This document shows positions 18,834 through 29,665 of a stretch of 64,000 nucleotides of DNA, one piece after another. The stretch's first letter is position 1. The number at the start of each line of letters is the position of its first letter. The translations under genes were made by a program, and so were the position numbers. The notes under the pieces were generated by a model that did no database searches, had not been told where the DNA came from, and saw nothing but the letters and a program-made list of their open reading frames with translations. The stretch spans positions 3,996,001-4,060,000 of the forward strand of contig NZ_CP021645.1 of the NCBI RefSeq assembly GCF_006384975.1, in the 5' to 3' direction. The stretch is from Pseudomonas oryzihabitans. GTDB taxonomy: Bacteria > Pseudomonadota > Gammaproteobacteria > Pseudomonadales > Pseudomonadaceae.

Positions 18834-21062
18834 ATGAGTAGCCAGGGTTTCGTCGAAACCGATCTGCAACAACCGGCCACCGCCGAATCCCTGGGCGATG
18901 CCCAGGAAACGGTCGCGCTGGACGGCGAGGCGCAGCAGCCCGCGCCGGTGGTGGAAGCGCCTGCCGCGCCTGCCGTTCCGGCCGCCAACGTGGATGACAG
19001 CAGCCTCTATATCCATCGCGAGCTGTCGCAGCTGCAGTTCAACATCCGGGTGCTGGAACAGGCCCTCGACGAATCCTATCCGCTGCTCGAGCGGCTCAAG
19101 TTCCTGCTGATCTTCTCCAGCAACCTGGACGAGTTCTTCGAGATCCGCGTGGCGGGTCTCAAGAAGCAGATCGCCTTCGCCCGCGAACAGGCCGGTGCCG
19201 ACGGTCTGCTGCCGCACCAGGCACTGGCGCGGATCAGCGACATCGTCCATGGCCAGGTGGAGCGGCAGTACGCCATCCTCAACGATGTCCTGCTACCGGC
19301 CCTGGCCGAACAGCAGATCCGCTTCATCCGGCGGCGCTACTGGGATACCAAGATCAAGACCTGGGTGCGCAAGTTCTTCCGTGACGAGATCGCGCCGATC
19401 ATCACCCCCATCGGCCTGGATCCGACCCATCCCTTCCCGCTGCTGGTGAACAAGAGCCTCAACTTCATCGTCGAGCTGGAGGGCATGGACGCCTTCGGCC
19501 GTGACTCGGGTCTCGCCATCATCCCGGCGCCGCGCCTGCTGCCGCGGGTCATCCGGGTGCCGGAGGAGGTCGCCGGGCCCGGCGACAACTATGTCTTCCT
19601 GTCGTCGATGATCCACGCCCACGCCGACGATCTCTTCCCCGGCATGAAGGTGAAGGGCTGCTTCCAGTTCCGCCTGACCCGGAACGCCGATCTCTCGGTG
19701 GATACCGAGGACGTCGAAGACCTGGCCCGTGCGCTGCGCGGTGAACTGTTCTCGCGCCGCTATGGCGACGCCGTGCGGGTCGAGGTGGTGGACATCTGCC
19801 CGAAACACCTCACCGACTACCTGCTCAAGCAATTCGGCCTCAGCGAAAGCGAGCTGTACAAGGTCAACGGCCCGGTCAACCTGACCCGGCTGTTCTCCAT
19901 CACCGGCTTGGCCAGCCATCCGGAACTGCAGAACGCTCCTTTCACGCCGACCATCCCCAAGCTGCTGCAGAAGAAGGAAAACCTCTTCAACGTGCTGGGC
20001 AAGCTCGACGTGCTGCTGCTGCACCCCTTCGAATCCTTCACCCCGGTGATCGACCTGCTGCGCCAGGCGGCCAAGGACCCCAACGTCCTGGCCATCAAGC
20101 AGACCCTCTACCGCAGCGGCGCCAACTCCGAGATCGTCGACGCCCTGGTGGACGCGGCCCGTAGCGGCAAGGAGGTGACCGCGGTCATCGAACTGCGCGC
20201 GCGTTTCGACGAAGAGTCCAACCTGCAACTGGCCGGTCGACTGCAACAGGCCGGCGCCGTGGTCATCTACGGCGTGGTGGGCTTCAAGACCCACGCCAAG
20301 ATGATGCTCATCCTGCGCCGCGAAAACGGCGAGCTGCGTCGTTATGCCCACCTGGGGACCGGTAACTACCACGCCGGCAATGCCAAGCTGTACACCGACT
20401 ACAGCCTGCTGACCGCCGACCTGGCCCTCACCGAAGACGTGCACAAGCTGTTCAATCAGCTCATCGGCATGGGCAAGACCCTGCGCATGAAGAAGCTGCT
20501 GCACGCGCCCTTCACCCTGAAGAAGAACCTGCTGGAAATGATCAACCGCGAGGCGGTGGCCGCCAGCGAAGGTCGTCCGGCGCAGATCATGGCCAAGATC
20601 AACGGCCTGACCGATCCCAAGGTCATCCGCGCCCTCTACAAGGCCAGCCAGGCCGGGGTGAAGATCGACCTGGTGGTGCGCGGCATGTGCTGCTTGCGCC
20701 CCGGCGTGCCGGGCGTGTCGCATAACATCCAGGTGCGCTCCATCATCGGCCGTTTCCTGGAACACAGCCGGATTTACTACTTCCTCAACGGCGGCGACGA
20801 GAAGCTCTACCTCTCCAGCGCCGATTGGATGGAGCGCAACCTCGACATGCGCGTCGAGACCTGCTTCCCGGTGGAGGGCAAGAAGCTCATCGGCCGGGTC
20901 AAGAAGGAGCTTGAAGGCTATCTCACCGACAACACCCAGGCCTGGGTGCTGCAGGAGGACGGCAGCTACGTGCGCCAGTCGCCCACGGGTAACCAGAATG
21001 CCCGGAGCGTGCAGGCGACGTTGCTGGAGCGGTTGGCTAGTCCGGTGGTGAATACGCGCTGA
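18834..21062 (+). CDS. ppk: Polyphosphate kinase 1
   Basis: PPK1 makes inorganic polyphosphate from ATP. The 742-residue product has an Ala/Pro-rich, poorly conserved N-terminal extension (residues 1-55), then the PPK head domain ([41 protein letters not shown]) and the phospholipase-D-like catalytic core with the phospho-histidine region [17 protein letters not shown] and C-terminal [20 protein letters not shown]. Usual PPK1 size is about 690-740, so the extension is ordinary. SD AAGGAG at 18822-18827. It converges with ppx across a repeat-filled spacer. Confidence 0.96.
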   Translation: MSSQGFVETDLQQPATAESLGDAQETVALDGEAQQPAPVVEAPAAPAVPAANVDDSSLYIHRELSQLQFNIRVLEQALDESYPLLERLKFLLIFSSNLDEFFEIRVAGLKKQIAFAREQAGADGLLPHQALARISDIVHGQVERQYAILNDVLLPALAEQQIRFIRRRYWDTKIKTWVRKFFRDEIAPIITPIGLDPTHPFPLLVNKSLNFIVELEGMDAFGRDSGLAIIPAPRLLPRVIRVPEEVAGPGDNYVFLSSMIHAHADDLFPGMKVKGCFQFRLTRNADLSVDTEDVEDLARALRGELFSRRYGDAVRVEVVDICPKHLTDYLLKQFGLSESELYKVNGPVNLTRLFSITGLASHPELQNAPFTPTIPKLLQKKENLFNVLGKLDVLLLHPFESFTPVIDLLRQAAKDPNVLAIKQTLYRSGANSEIVDALVDAARSGKEVTAVIELRARFDEESNLQLAGRLQQAGAVVIYGVVGFKTHAKMMLILRRENGELRRYAHLGTGNYHAGNAKLYTDYSLLTADLALTEDVHKLFNQLIGMGKTLRMKKLLHAPFTLKKNLLEMINREAVAASEGRPAQIMAKINGLTDPKVIRALYKASQAGVKIDLVVRGMCCLRPGVPGVSHNIQVRSIIGRFLEHSRIYYFLNGGDEKLYLSSADWMERNLDMRVETCFPVEGKKLIGRVKKELEGYLTDNTQAWVLQEDGSYVRQSPTGNQNARSVQATLLERLASPVVNTR

Positions 21063-21099
21063 GGGGCGGCGGGCCCATATCGCCATGGGCTCTGATCGG

Positions 21100-21136
21100 T
21101 TTCGTAGGTTGGGTTGAGCGGGAGCGAAGCCCAACG
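21100..21136 (+). repeat. 37-bp inverted repeat, left copy
   Basis: Contains GTAGGTTGGGTTGAGCGGGA followed by GCGAAGCCCAACG. It is an exact reverse complement of 21933-21969. Related halves occur in the hairpin at 59257-59333. Confidence 0.9.
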
Positions 21137-21482
21137 TTGCGAGGTTTTAACTGTGCACTTTGTGCGTATGGGTGCCCTAGCTGATTATCGTGTTTTGCTG
21201 ATGGCTTTTGTTTCGCCTGGCCGGCGACTCACTTTTCTTTGTTTGCGCAAAGAAAAGTAAGCAAAAGAAAGCGCACCCCGACAGTTCGGCCCTCCGCTTC
21301 GCTCCGGGTCCCCTCGCTCCGGTGCCGCTTCAGGGGCACGGCACGAAGGGGCCTCCTGCCCCTCGCGCCTTGCTCGGCGTCCTGCCTCGCATCCCCCTCC
21401 GCGACACCTACACTCGGCCTCACTGACGGGGACGGGGCGCTAGCCTGAGACTACGGTGTTTACAGGCAAAGCCAGAGCGATT

Positions 21483-21567
21483 CGTAGCGTGGAAAACCGC
21501 GCAGCGTTTTCCACTGCTGGGCACCGAAGCGATCAGTGGACAAGGCTTCGCCGTTGTCCACGCTACG
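21483..21567. repeat. Palindromic intergenic repeat, copy 1
   Basis: Starts CGTAGCGTGGAAAACCGCGC, continues AGCGTTTTCCAC and ends GTCCACGCTACG, so the two ends are inverted copies (CGTAGCGTGGA / TCCACGCTACG) and the left half contains its own hairpin (GTGGAAAAC / GTTTTCCAC). A second copy with nearly the same head and tail lies at 32143-32217. Confidence 0.85.
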
Positions 21568-21932
21568 GGTTACGGGCTGTTTGTGGTTCTTCAACCAACA
21601 CTTCCCGGCTGGCGAATTGCCCCGTCCAGGAGGGCGAACGCCAGTGCTGTGGAGTGGGTCGAGCCGCATGGATGCGGCGAGAGGTCCAGTGGGCCATGGA
21701 CGGCTCATCTGGACCGACCCCGGAACGGCGCTGGTGTGAGCGGACCTGGAGCGAAGCGGAAGGCCGGATGGTGGGGCAAGCGTTTTTGGTTACTTTTGTC
21801 CGGGGCGCGCAGCCGCGACTGAAAAAAGTGAGTCGCCCGGGTGGGCGAAACAAGGAGTACCAGAAGACTTCGATAAAGAGCCAAGGCACACAAAGAGTTG
21901 GGTACTCAAGACTCCGAGTTGAAGCCCCACAC

Positions 21933-21969
21933 CGTTGGGCTTCGCTCCCGCTCAACCCAACCTACGAAA
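21933..21969 (-). repeat. 37-bp inverted repeat, right copy
   Basis: Exact reverse complement of 21100-21136; it ends seven bases before the ppx stop codon complement at 21977, so it may also serve as the ppx 3' end. Confidence 0.9.
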
Positions 21970-21976
21970 AATCCCC

Positions 21977-23476
21977 TCAGCACACGCTCAACCGATACCC
22001 CACCCGCTCCAACCACTGGGCCTCCAGCTCGAAATCCGCCTGGGTCAAGGGATTCTCCGCCAGCCAGCCATCGGGGAATTGCACGTCCAGGCTGCGCTCA
22101 CCGGCGCTGAGCTGCACGTCCGGGATGCTCTTGTGGCGGATGTGGTGGAAGAGGATGGCGAAGCGCAGCAGCAGCGTCAGGCGCAGCAGCGGTTCGCCTT
22201 CCGGGCCCAGCTCCTGCAGACGTTCCAGCGGAATGTTGCGGCGATGGCCGCGCACCAGCAGCGCCAGGGCCTGCTGATCGCGGCGGGAGAAGCCGGCCAG
22301 GTCCGAGTGCTCGATCAGGTAGGCACCATGCTTGTGATACTGGTAGTGGGCGATGTCCAGGCCGACCCCGTGCAGGCGCGCCGCCCAGCGCAGCAGTTCG
22401 GCGTGGTTCTCGTCGGTCAGGTTCCAGGCATCGGCTACCTGGGCCAGGGATTTCAGCGCGCGCTTCTCCACGCGCTCGGCATGGCGCTGGTCCACGTGAT
22501 AGCGCTCGGCCAGCGCCTTGAGGGTACGCTCGCGCACGTCCTCGTGGCTGTGGCGGCCGATCATGTCGTAGAGCACCCCTTCGCGCAGGGCGCCTTCGGA
22601 GAGGTGCATTTCCTGCAGTTCCAGGGCCTTGAACAGGGCTTCGAGGATGGCCAGGCCACCGGGCAGGATGGCGCGACGGTCCGGTTTCACACCGTCAATG
22701 GTCAGCAGATTGATGTCGCCCTGCTTGAGCAGCTTGCGCTTGAGCCACTCGATGCCGTCCGGGGTGATCTCGCCGTTGCCGCGGCCGGCGGCCTGGATCG
22801 CCATGGCCACCGCGCGAATGGTACCCGAGGCGCCCAGCGCCTGGTTCCAGCTCATCTCGCGCAGGCCCTGGTCGATGTTCATCAGCTCCAGGCGTGCGGC
22901 GGTATAGGCGCGGGCGTACTGGGCCGCGGTGATCTTGCCGTCGGCGAAGAATCTTTTGGTGAAGCTGACGCAACCCATCTGCAGGCTCTCGCGCTGCAGG
23001 GTCTCGAAGCGCTGGCCGATGATGAATTCGGTGCTGCCGCCGCCGATGTCGGTCACCAGGCGGCGTCCGGGCACGTCGGGCATGGAGTGGGACACGCCCA
23101 GATAGATGAGGCGAGCCTCTTCGCGGCCGGAGATGACCTCCACCGCATGGCCGAGCACGGCTTCGGCGCGCTGGATGAATTCAGCGCGGTTACGCGCTTC
23201 GCGCAGGGCGTTGGTGCCCACCACCCGCACGGCGCCACGCGGCATGCCGACGATCAGTTGCGCGAAGCGACGCAGGCAGTCCAGGCCACGCTGGATGGCT
23301 TCCTCGCTGAGCAGTCGCGACTCGTCCAGGCCGGCGGCCAGCTGGATCTTTTCGCCCAGCCGCTCAAGGATGCGGATCTCTCCATGGGAGTTGCGGGCCC
23401 GAACGATATGGAAGCTGTTAGAACCCAGGTCGATGGCGGCGATCAGTTCATGGGGCTCGGCTGGCGAAGGCTGCAT
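21977..23476 (-). CDS. ppx: Exopolyphosphatase
   Basis: Ppx removes terminal phosphates from polyphosphate, opposing Ppk encoded on the facing strand. The product (about 499 residues) has the ASKHA/Ppx-GppA ATPase-fold motifs [13 protein letters not shown] near residue 14, [39 protein letters not shown] and [10 protein letters not shown], then the C-terminal HD-like helical part with [22 protein letters not shown]. An in-frame ATG 30 bases upstream (23506) is possible; I chose 23476 because it gives the usual length before AAIDLGSNS and has a GAGAG stretch upstream. Confidence 0.94.
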   Translation of the reverse strand: MQPSPAEPHELIAAIDLGSNSFHIVRARNSHGEIRILERLGEKIQLAAGLDESRLLSEEAIQRGLDCLRRFAQLIVGMPRGAVRVVGTNALREARNRAEFIQRAEAVLGHAVEVISGREEARLIYLGVSHSMPDVPGRRLVTDIGGGSTEFIIGQRFETLQRESLQMGCVSFTKRFFADGKITAAQYARAYTAARLELMNIDQGLREMSWNQALGASGTIRAVAMAIQAAGRGNGEITPDGIEWLKRKLLKQGDINLLTIDGVKPDRRAILPGGLAILEALFKALELQEMHLSEGALREGVLYDMIGRHSHEDVRERTLKALAERYHVDQRHAERVEKRALKSLAQVADAWNLTDENHAELLRWAARLHGVGLDIAHYQYHKHGAYLIEHSDLAGFSRRDQQALALLVRGHRRNIPLERLQELGPEGEPLLRLTLLLRFAILFHHIRHKSIPDVQLSAGERSLDVQFPDGWLAENPLTQADFELEAQWLERVGYRLSVC

Positions 23477-23588
23477 CTGGAGGCTCTCGGCGATAAACCG
23501 CGCCATCGTGCCAGCTAGCCGGTGACGGCTTCAAGCGCACAGCGGTTACGGTTGCGCAAAGCGGCAGAAAAAATAGGGTTTTTCCGGC

Positions 23589-24306
<718 letters not shown>

Positions 24307-24320
<14 letters not shown>

Positions 24321-24954
24321 GCAGTCTCCTTTCCAGCCAGCGAGCGGCCAGCGACAGCGGGTAACAGAGGATGAAATAGCCCAGCGCGGCGAGGCCGTAG
24401 ACGGTGAAGGGCTGGTAGGTGGCGTTGGCGAGCATGCCGCCGATCTTGGTCAGCTCGGTGAAGCCGATGATGGAGGTCACCGCCGTGCCCTTGACCACCT
24501 GTACCGAGAAACCGACGGTGGGCGCCACGGCGATGCGCAGGGCCTGGGGCAGGATCACATGGCGCAGTTGTTCGAAGCGGGTCATGGCCAGGCTTTCCGA
24601 GGCCTCCCACTGACCGTGGGGAATGGCCTCGACACAGCCGCGCCAGATCTCGGCGAGATAGGCGCTGGTGAACAGCGTCAGGGCCAGTCCGGCGGCGAGC
24701 CAGGCGGGTACTTCCAGGCCCAGCAACGACAGCCCGAAGAAGGTCAGGAACAGCTGCATCAGCAGCGGGGTGCCCTGGAACAATTCGATGTAGCCCCGCG
24801 CCAGCAGGCGCAGCGGGCGCCGGGTGGAGGTGCGGGCCAGCAATATCAGAACGCTGGCCAGGCCGCCGAACAGAAAGGTCGCCAGCGACAGCACCAGGGT
24901 CAGGCCAAGGCCGCTGGCCAGGCTGCGGAGGATATCGGCGAGGGTGAAGTCCAT
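24307..24954 (-). CDS. Polar amino-acid ABC transporter permease 2
   Basis: A 215-residue inner-membrane permease of the HisM/GlnP type with about five helices. The EAA loop is IPHGQWEASESLAMTRFEQLRHVILPQALRIA-like, with IELFQGTPLLMQLFL in the N-terminal half typical of the family. It pairs with the adjacent permease to form the translocation pore. Its start overlaps the upstream permease stop and its 3' end overlaps the ATPase gene, so the operon is tightly coupled. Confidence 0.92.
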
Positions 24955-25619
24955 CAGCGCCTCCTGACGATGAAGAAGACGCCCAGCCAGTGCAGCGCCT
25001 GGCGGACGCCGATGGCCATGAGCAGATAGATCAAGGTGGTCAGCAGATAGGTTTCGAAGGCGCGGAAGTTGCGCGACTGGATGAAGTTGGCGGCGAAGGT
25101 CAGCTCTTCGGTGGAGATCTGCGAACAGACCGCCGAGCCCAGCATCACGATCACCACCTGGCTCGACAGCGCTGGCCAGACCTTGGCCAGCGCCGGACGC
25201 AGGATCACGTAGCGCAGCGTCTCGAAACGGGTCATGGCCAGGGCGGCGGCCGCTTCCAACTGGCCGCGCGGGATCGCCTGGATGCCAGCGCGGATGATCT
25301 CGGTGGAATAGGCGCCGAGGTTGATCACCATGGCCAGGACCGCCGCCTGTCCGGCTTCGATGCGAATGCCGATGGAAGGCAGGCCGAAGAAGATGAAGAA
25401 CAGCTGGATGAGGAAGGGCGTGTTGCGAATCAGCTCGACGTAGACCCCGAACAGTTGGGCGAAGGGCCGTAGCTGCCAGGCTCGGCAGGTCGCGCCGACG
25501 ATGCCGATGAGAATGCCGAAGAAGCCACCGACCGCGGTCAGCTCAAGGGTGTAGAGGGCACCCTTGAGCAGCAGGTCAGTGTGCGCGAGCACCGGTTGGA
25601 AGTCGAACTGATACGCCAT
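24954..25619 (-). CDS. Polar amino-acid ABC transporter permease 1
   Basis: A 221-residue HisQ/GltJ-like permease. Landmarks are YVELIRNTPFLIQLFFIFFGLP, the EAA loop AIPRGQLEAAAALAMTRFETLRYVILRPAL, and a Ser/Gly-rich helix after it. It begins 14 bases after the binding-protein gene on the minus strand and its stop overlaps the next permease start. Substrate is probably a polar or charged amino acid but is not readable from sequence. Confidence 0.92.
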   Translation of the reverse strand: MAYQFDFQPVLAHTDLLLKGALYTLELTAVGGFFGILIGIVGATCRAWQLRPFAQLFGVYVELIRNTPFLIQLFFIFFGLPSIGIRIEAGQAAVLAMVINLGAYSTEIIRAGIQAIPRGQLEAAAALAMTRFETLRYVILRPALAKVWPALSSQVVIVMLGSAVCSQISTEELTFAANFIQSRNFRAFETYLLTTLIYLLMAIGVRQALHWLGVFFIVRRR

Positions 25620-25632
25620 GGCGCGGCTATCC

Positions 25633-26415
25633 TCAGATGTCCTTCGGCAGGGGATCGCCCAGCCATTTCTCGGAGTTCTTGCTCAGGGTACCGTCGGCCC
25701 GGCCTTCGTCGAGGATGGCGTCGACCTTCGCCTTCAATGCCGGCTCGTTCTTGTTGATGCCGATGTAGACCGGCGAGTCCTTCAGCTTGACCTTGAGCAC
25801 CGGCTCCTTGGCCGGGTTGCGCGCGCCGATCACCTTCATCACCACGCTACCGCTGGCGATCAGGTCGGACTGACCGGCCAGGTAGGCGGCGATGGTGGAG
25901 TTGTTGTCCTCGAATCTCTTGATGGTGGCGTCCTTGGGTGCCACATCGGTCAGCGCCAGGTCCTCGATGGAACCGCGGGTCACCGAGATCGTCTTGCCAG
26001 CCAGTTGCTCGGGCGTGCTGATGGCGGCGTCCTTGGGCCCGAACACGCCGAGATAGAAGGGCGCATAGGCCTTGCTGAAGTCGATGACCTTTTCCCGGTC
26101 GGGGTTCTTGCCCAGGCTGGAGACGACCAGATCGACCTTGCCAGTGGTCAGGAAGGGGATACGGTTGGTGCTGTTGACCGGAGTGACTTCCAGCTTGACG
26201 TGCAGCTTGTCCGCCATCAGCTGGGCCGTATCGATATCCAGGCCGCGCGGCTTGAGGTCCGGTCCGATCGAGCCAAAGGGCGGGAAGTCCTGGGGTACGG
26301 CTACGCGCAGGACGCCGCGCTGTTGGATGTCGGCCAGTTGATCGGCCTGGGCGGGGGCGTGCAGGGCAGTCAGGCCCAGGGCGAACAGGGAGAGGGCGGT
26401 CCAGCGCTTGAGCAT
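25633..26415 (-). CDS. Periplasmic amino-acid-binding protein of ABC transporter
   Basis: First gene of the operon: a 260-residue SBP_bac_3 (PAAT) binding protein. The signal peptide is MLKRWTALSLFALGLTAL followed by cleavage near APAQA/DQ. The mature part has LRVAVPQDFPPFGSIGPDLK, GLDIDTAQLMADKL, VDLVVSSLGKNPDREKVIDFS, the usual ligand-domain segments. The start ATG 26415 is backed by CGGAG eight bases upstream; an earlier in-frame start at 26451 would disturb the signal peptide. Divergent from the FadR-type regulator gene, which is the likely controller. Confidence 0.92.
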   Translation of the reverse strand: MLKRWTALSLFALGLTALHAPAQADQLADIQQRGVLRVAVPQDFPPFGSIGPDLKPRGLDIDTAQLMADKLHVKLEVTPVNSTNRIPFLTTGKVDLVVSSLGKNPDREKVIDFSKAYAPFYLGVFGPKDAAISTPEQLAGKTISVTRGSIEDLALTDVAPKDATIKRFEDNNSTIAAYLAGQSDLIASGSVVMKVIGARNPAKEPVLKVKLKDSPVYIGINKNEPALKAKVDAILDEGRADGTLSKNSEKWLGDPLPKDI

Positions 26416-26679
26416 GACGAAACTCCGAAAGGGAAGGGTGGCCCAGCGCATTGCATTTCATGTGCCAGCGCTTCGTCGGCCCGCTACAGCGGGCGTCATG
26501 CCTGGCGATTGGTCTTACTGGTCTGAACAGTTGGCTATGCCTTGGTGGCGCAGCGCCACTCGCTGTGAGCCGCTTTGGTGCGCGCTTGTCGCCCTGTGCC
26601 CCGCCTTGGGGCTGCACTTGAACTGAGCTGAAATTGGGCATAAAAGGCGAGCTTCCGGACTGACTGGCCTGACCACGCC

Positions 26680-27375
26680 ATGCCCCTCGCTGCTACCCGT
26701 GCCGTACCCCAATATGCCGTCGACGCCATTCGCCGACTGATCGAGACCGAAGGCTATGCGCCTGGTGCGGCGCTGCCGGCGCAGCGCGAGCTGGCCGAGC
26801 GGCTGGGTGTCAGTCGTGCCTCCCTGCGCGAGGCGCTGTCCACCCTCAGTGCCCTGGGCCTGGTCAGCGTCCAGCCCGGACGTGGGGTCTACGTGCAGGA
26901 AGCGCCCCCTGAGGCGGACGGCCTCTGGCCTTTCGCGGGCGAGGTCAGTGCGGCGCATGTCTTCCAGTTGCGTTTCGCCCTGGAGGGCTTCGCTGCTGGC
27001 CTGGCCGCGGTGACCCTCACGCCCGACGAGCTGGATCGGCTGGAGGACAATCTCGGTGCCCTGCACGCGGCGCTGCGGACGAACGAATTGGAGCAGGCTG
27101 CTGCCCTGGACTTCGACTTCCACCGCCAATTGCTGCTGGCGGCGGACAATCCGGCCATGCTCGCGGTGATCACCACCAGCCCCGAGCGCTTCCATGAAAG
27201 CCAGAAGCTGCCCTTCGTCCGCCCGGAGCGGGCGCTGGAGACCTGGCAGGAGCATCGCCGCATCCTGCGTGCCCTGGCCCGGCGTTCTCCGGTGGCGGCC
27301 CAGAAAGCCATGCGCGAACATATCCGCAATGCGGCGCTGCGCAGTGGAACCCCTTTCCCGGTGCCCGCTGTCTAA
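26680..27375 (+). CDS. FadR-type GntR family transcriptional regulator (FCD domain)
   Basis: A 231-residue repressor-type protein: winged HTH at about residues 5-72 (LIETEGYAPGAALPAQRELAERLGVSRASLREAL, VQPGRGVYV) and an all-helical FCD ligand domain with the metal-binding Asp/His pattern (LDFDFHRQLLLAADNP, EHRRILRALARR, MREHIRNA). FCD proteins usually bind a carboxylic or amino acid and regulate neighbours. It is divergent from the amino-acid ABC operon across a 264-bp gap. A short dyad TGG-N5-CCA at 26665-26675, directly before its ATG, could be an operator but this is weak. Confidence 0.9.
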   Translation: MPLAATRAVPQYAVDAIRRLIETEGYAPGAALPAQRELAERLGVSRASLREALSTLSALGLVSVQPGRGVYVQEAPPEADGLWPFAGEVSAAHVFQLRFALEGFAAGLAAVTLTPDELDRLEDNLGALHAALRTNELEQAAALDFDFHRQLLLAADNPAMLAVITTSPERFHESQKLPFVRPERALETWQEHRRILRALARRSPVAAQKAMREHIRNAALRSGTPFPVPAV

Positions 27376-27620
27376 AAAGCTATCCACAATCGGCTGCGCG
27401 TCGGCCAAACTGCGTTGAAAAGGCCCTGGGAGGCCAGCCCCACCTAGGCGGCCACATCGGAATGCTCATTTACGCTTTATGTAAGCTCGAGCACGAGTCC
27501 GATCCGCTTCCTCAGGCCTTTGATTCGCTGGCGCTCACCCTTCGGGCCAGCCGTTGGCTGTCACTCCCGTTGGTCGTTGCGCCTTGTTTGTCTCTAGCTC
27601 GCCAGATTGTGAATAGCTTT
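27376..27620. mobile_element. 245-bp MITE-like element with 16-bp terminal inverted repeats
   Basis: The block begins one base after the stop codon of the FadR-type gene with AAAGCTATCCACAATC (27376-27391) and ends with GATTGTGAATAGCTTT (27605-27620); the ends are inverted copies matching at 15 of 16 positions. The interior is non-coding and contains short GC-rich hairpins such as GCTGGC / GCCAGC near 27528-27555. No transposase frame is present and no target duplication is obvious, so it is either a MITE-like sequence moved in trans or a larger REP-type repeat. Confidence 0.55.
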
Positions 27621-27730
27621 CAGTATCAATGTCCGTCATAGCCATCATCAATGTTCGAGTGCTTTCGAAGTGGCGGCAGCAGGGCTATGATGGCCGCACT
27701 TCAAGTCGCACCCGAATTCGGAGAGAGTCA

Positions 27731-28057
27731 ATGAGCGAATACATCACCAACGTCAGCGACGCCAGCTTCGAGCAGGACGTGCTGAAGTCCGAGAGCCCCG
27801 TGCTGGTCGACTACTGGGCCGAATGGTGCGGTCCCTGCAAGATGATCGCCCCCGTGCTGGACGAGATCGCCAAGGACTACCAGGGCAAACTCAAGGTCTG
27901 CAAGCTGAACATCGACGAAAACCAGGACACCCCGCCCAAGTACGGCGTGCGTGGCATCCCGACCCTGATGCTGTTCAAGAACGGTGCGGTCGAGGCTACC
28001 AAGGTCGGCGCCCTGTCCAAGTCGCAGCTGGCCGCCTTCCTCGACGCCAACGTCTGA
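27731..28057 (+). CDS. trxA: Thioredoxin 1
   Basis: Cytoplasmic general thiol-disulfide reductase, 108 residues. The redox site is W-C33-G-P-C36-K, with the conserved cis-proline in [11 protein letters not shown] and D27-type buried aspartate in LVDYWAEW. Start ATG 27731 follows GGAGAGAG (27719-27726). A weak promoter-like pair, -10 TATGAT at 27686-27691, precedes it, just past the 245-bp element. It is terminated by a strong intrinsic terminator and followed by rho, the conserved trxA-rho order of gammaproteobacteria. Confidence 0.97.
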   Translation: MSEYITNVSDASFEQDVLKSESPVLVDYWAEWCGPCKMIAPVLDEIAKDYQGKLKVCKLNIDENQDTPPKYGVRGIPTLMLFKNGAVEATKVGALSKSQLAAFLDANV

Positions 28058-28068
28058 GGTTAGGCCGA

Positions 28069-28094
28069 AAGCCCCGCTCTGCGGGGCTTTTTTA
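28069..28094 (+). terminator. Intrinsic terminator after trxA
   Basis: AAGCCCCGC at 28069-28077, loop TCT, GCGGGGCTT at 28081-28089, then a run of T to 28093. A textbook rho-independent terminator 12 bases after the trxA stop. Confidence 0.92.
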
Positions 28095-28106
28095 TGACTG
28101 AACGGC

Positions 28107-28135
28107 TGGACGCGCACCGAGCTAGGTGCTAGATT
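28107..28135 (+). promoter_or_regulatory. Putative sigma-70 promoter of rho
   Basis: TGGACG at 28107-28112 and TAGATT at 28130-28135 are separated by 17 bases; each matches 4 of 6 consensus positions. It lies just past the trxA terminator and would give a rho leader of about 140 bases. Confidence 0.4.
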
Positions 28136-28142
28136 CCAGCCC

Positions 28143-28170
28143 ACGACCCCTGCTAGTGGGTCGTCTTCTC
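28143..28170 (+). promoter_or_regulatory. Hairpin in the rho leader, candidate attenuator
   Basis: ACGACCC (28143-28149) and GGGTCGT (28158-28164) form a 7-bp stem followed by the pyrimidine run CTTCTC. The leader from here to the rho start is C/T-rich and weakly structured, which suits Rho loading, and Rho autogenous attenuation is known in E. coli. Inference only. Confidence 0.35.
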
Positions 28171-28283
28171 ATCTGCTGTAGCCGTCAGTTCTCCTCTTCA
28201 GAACACATCTCGCGACGCTAATCTCGCATCCGGCCGCTCAGCTCGAATCCCTCCTTCGCCTCTTCTCACGTCAACATACGTCT

Positions 28284-29546
<1,263 letters not shown>

Positions 29547-29559
29547 GGCGTAGTCGCTT

Positions 29560-29593
29560 GCGAAAGGCCGGGATTTCCCGGCCTTTCGCGTTT
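29560..29593 (+). terminator. Intrinsic terminator after rho
   Basis: A 13-bp perfect stem, GCGAAAGGCCGGG (29560-29572) with CCCGGCCTTTCGC (29577-29589), loop ATTT, then GTTT. It starts 14 bases after the rho stop. Confidence 0.88.
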
Positions 29594-29665
29594 CTGGCGC
29601 CAAGCGTTCTCGATCCGCGACTCAGGCGGTAGACTGCCAGACTTTCCCCAGCGCCAAGAGGCCGC

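Larger units (their letters stand above)
21063..21976. other. ppk-ppx spacer made of inverted repeats; no credible gene
   Basis: This 914-base stretch separates convergent ppk and ppx. It is bounded by perfect 37-bp inverted repeats (21100-21136 and 21933-21969). Inside them lie further matched inverted segments: 21208-21240 with 21821-21853, and 21293-21311 with 21742-21760 (18 of 19 bases). The spacing on both sides is similar, so two diverged, oppositely oriented copies of a roughly 210-230 bp repeat flank a central part that holds an 85-bp palindromic element (21483-21567). Several short frames cross the region but have low-complexity Arg/Ser/Pro composition and no start signals, so I call no gene. 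Confidence 0.75.

Noticed and set aside
19293..21134. 613-codon minus-strand frame opposite ppk
   Set aside because: Antisense shadow; ppk on the other strand is complete with catalytic motifs.
21208..21900. Several 60-130 codon frames in the ppk-ppx spacer
   Set aside because: They run across repeat sequence, are Arg/Ser/Pro-rich and appear in both orientations because the repeats are inverted. No start signals.
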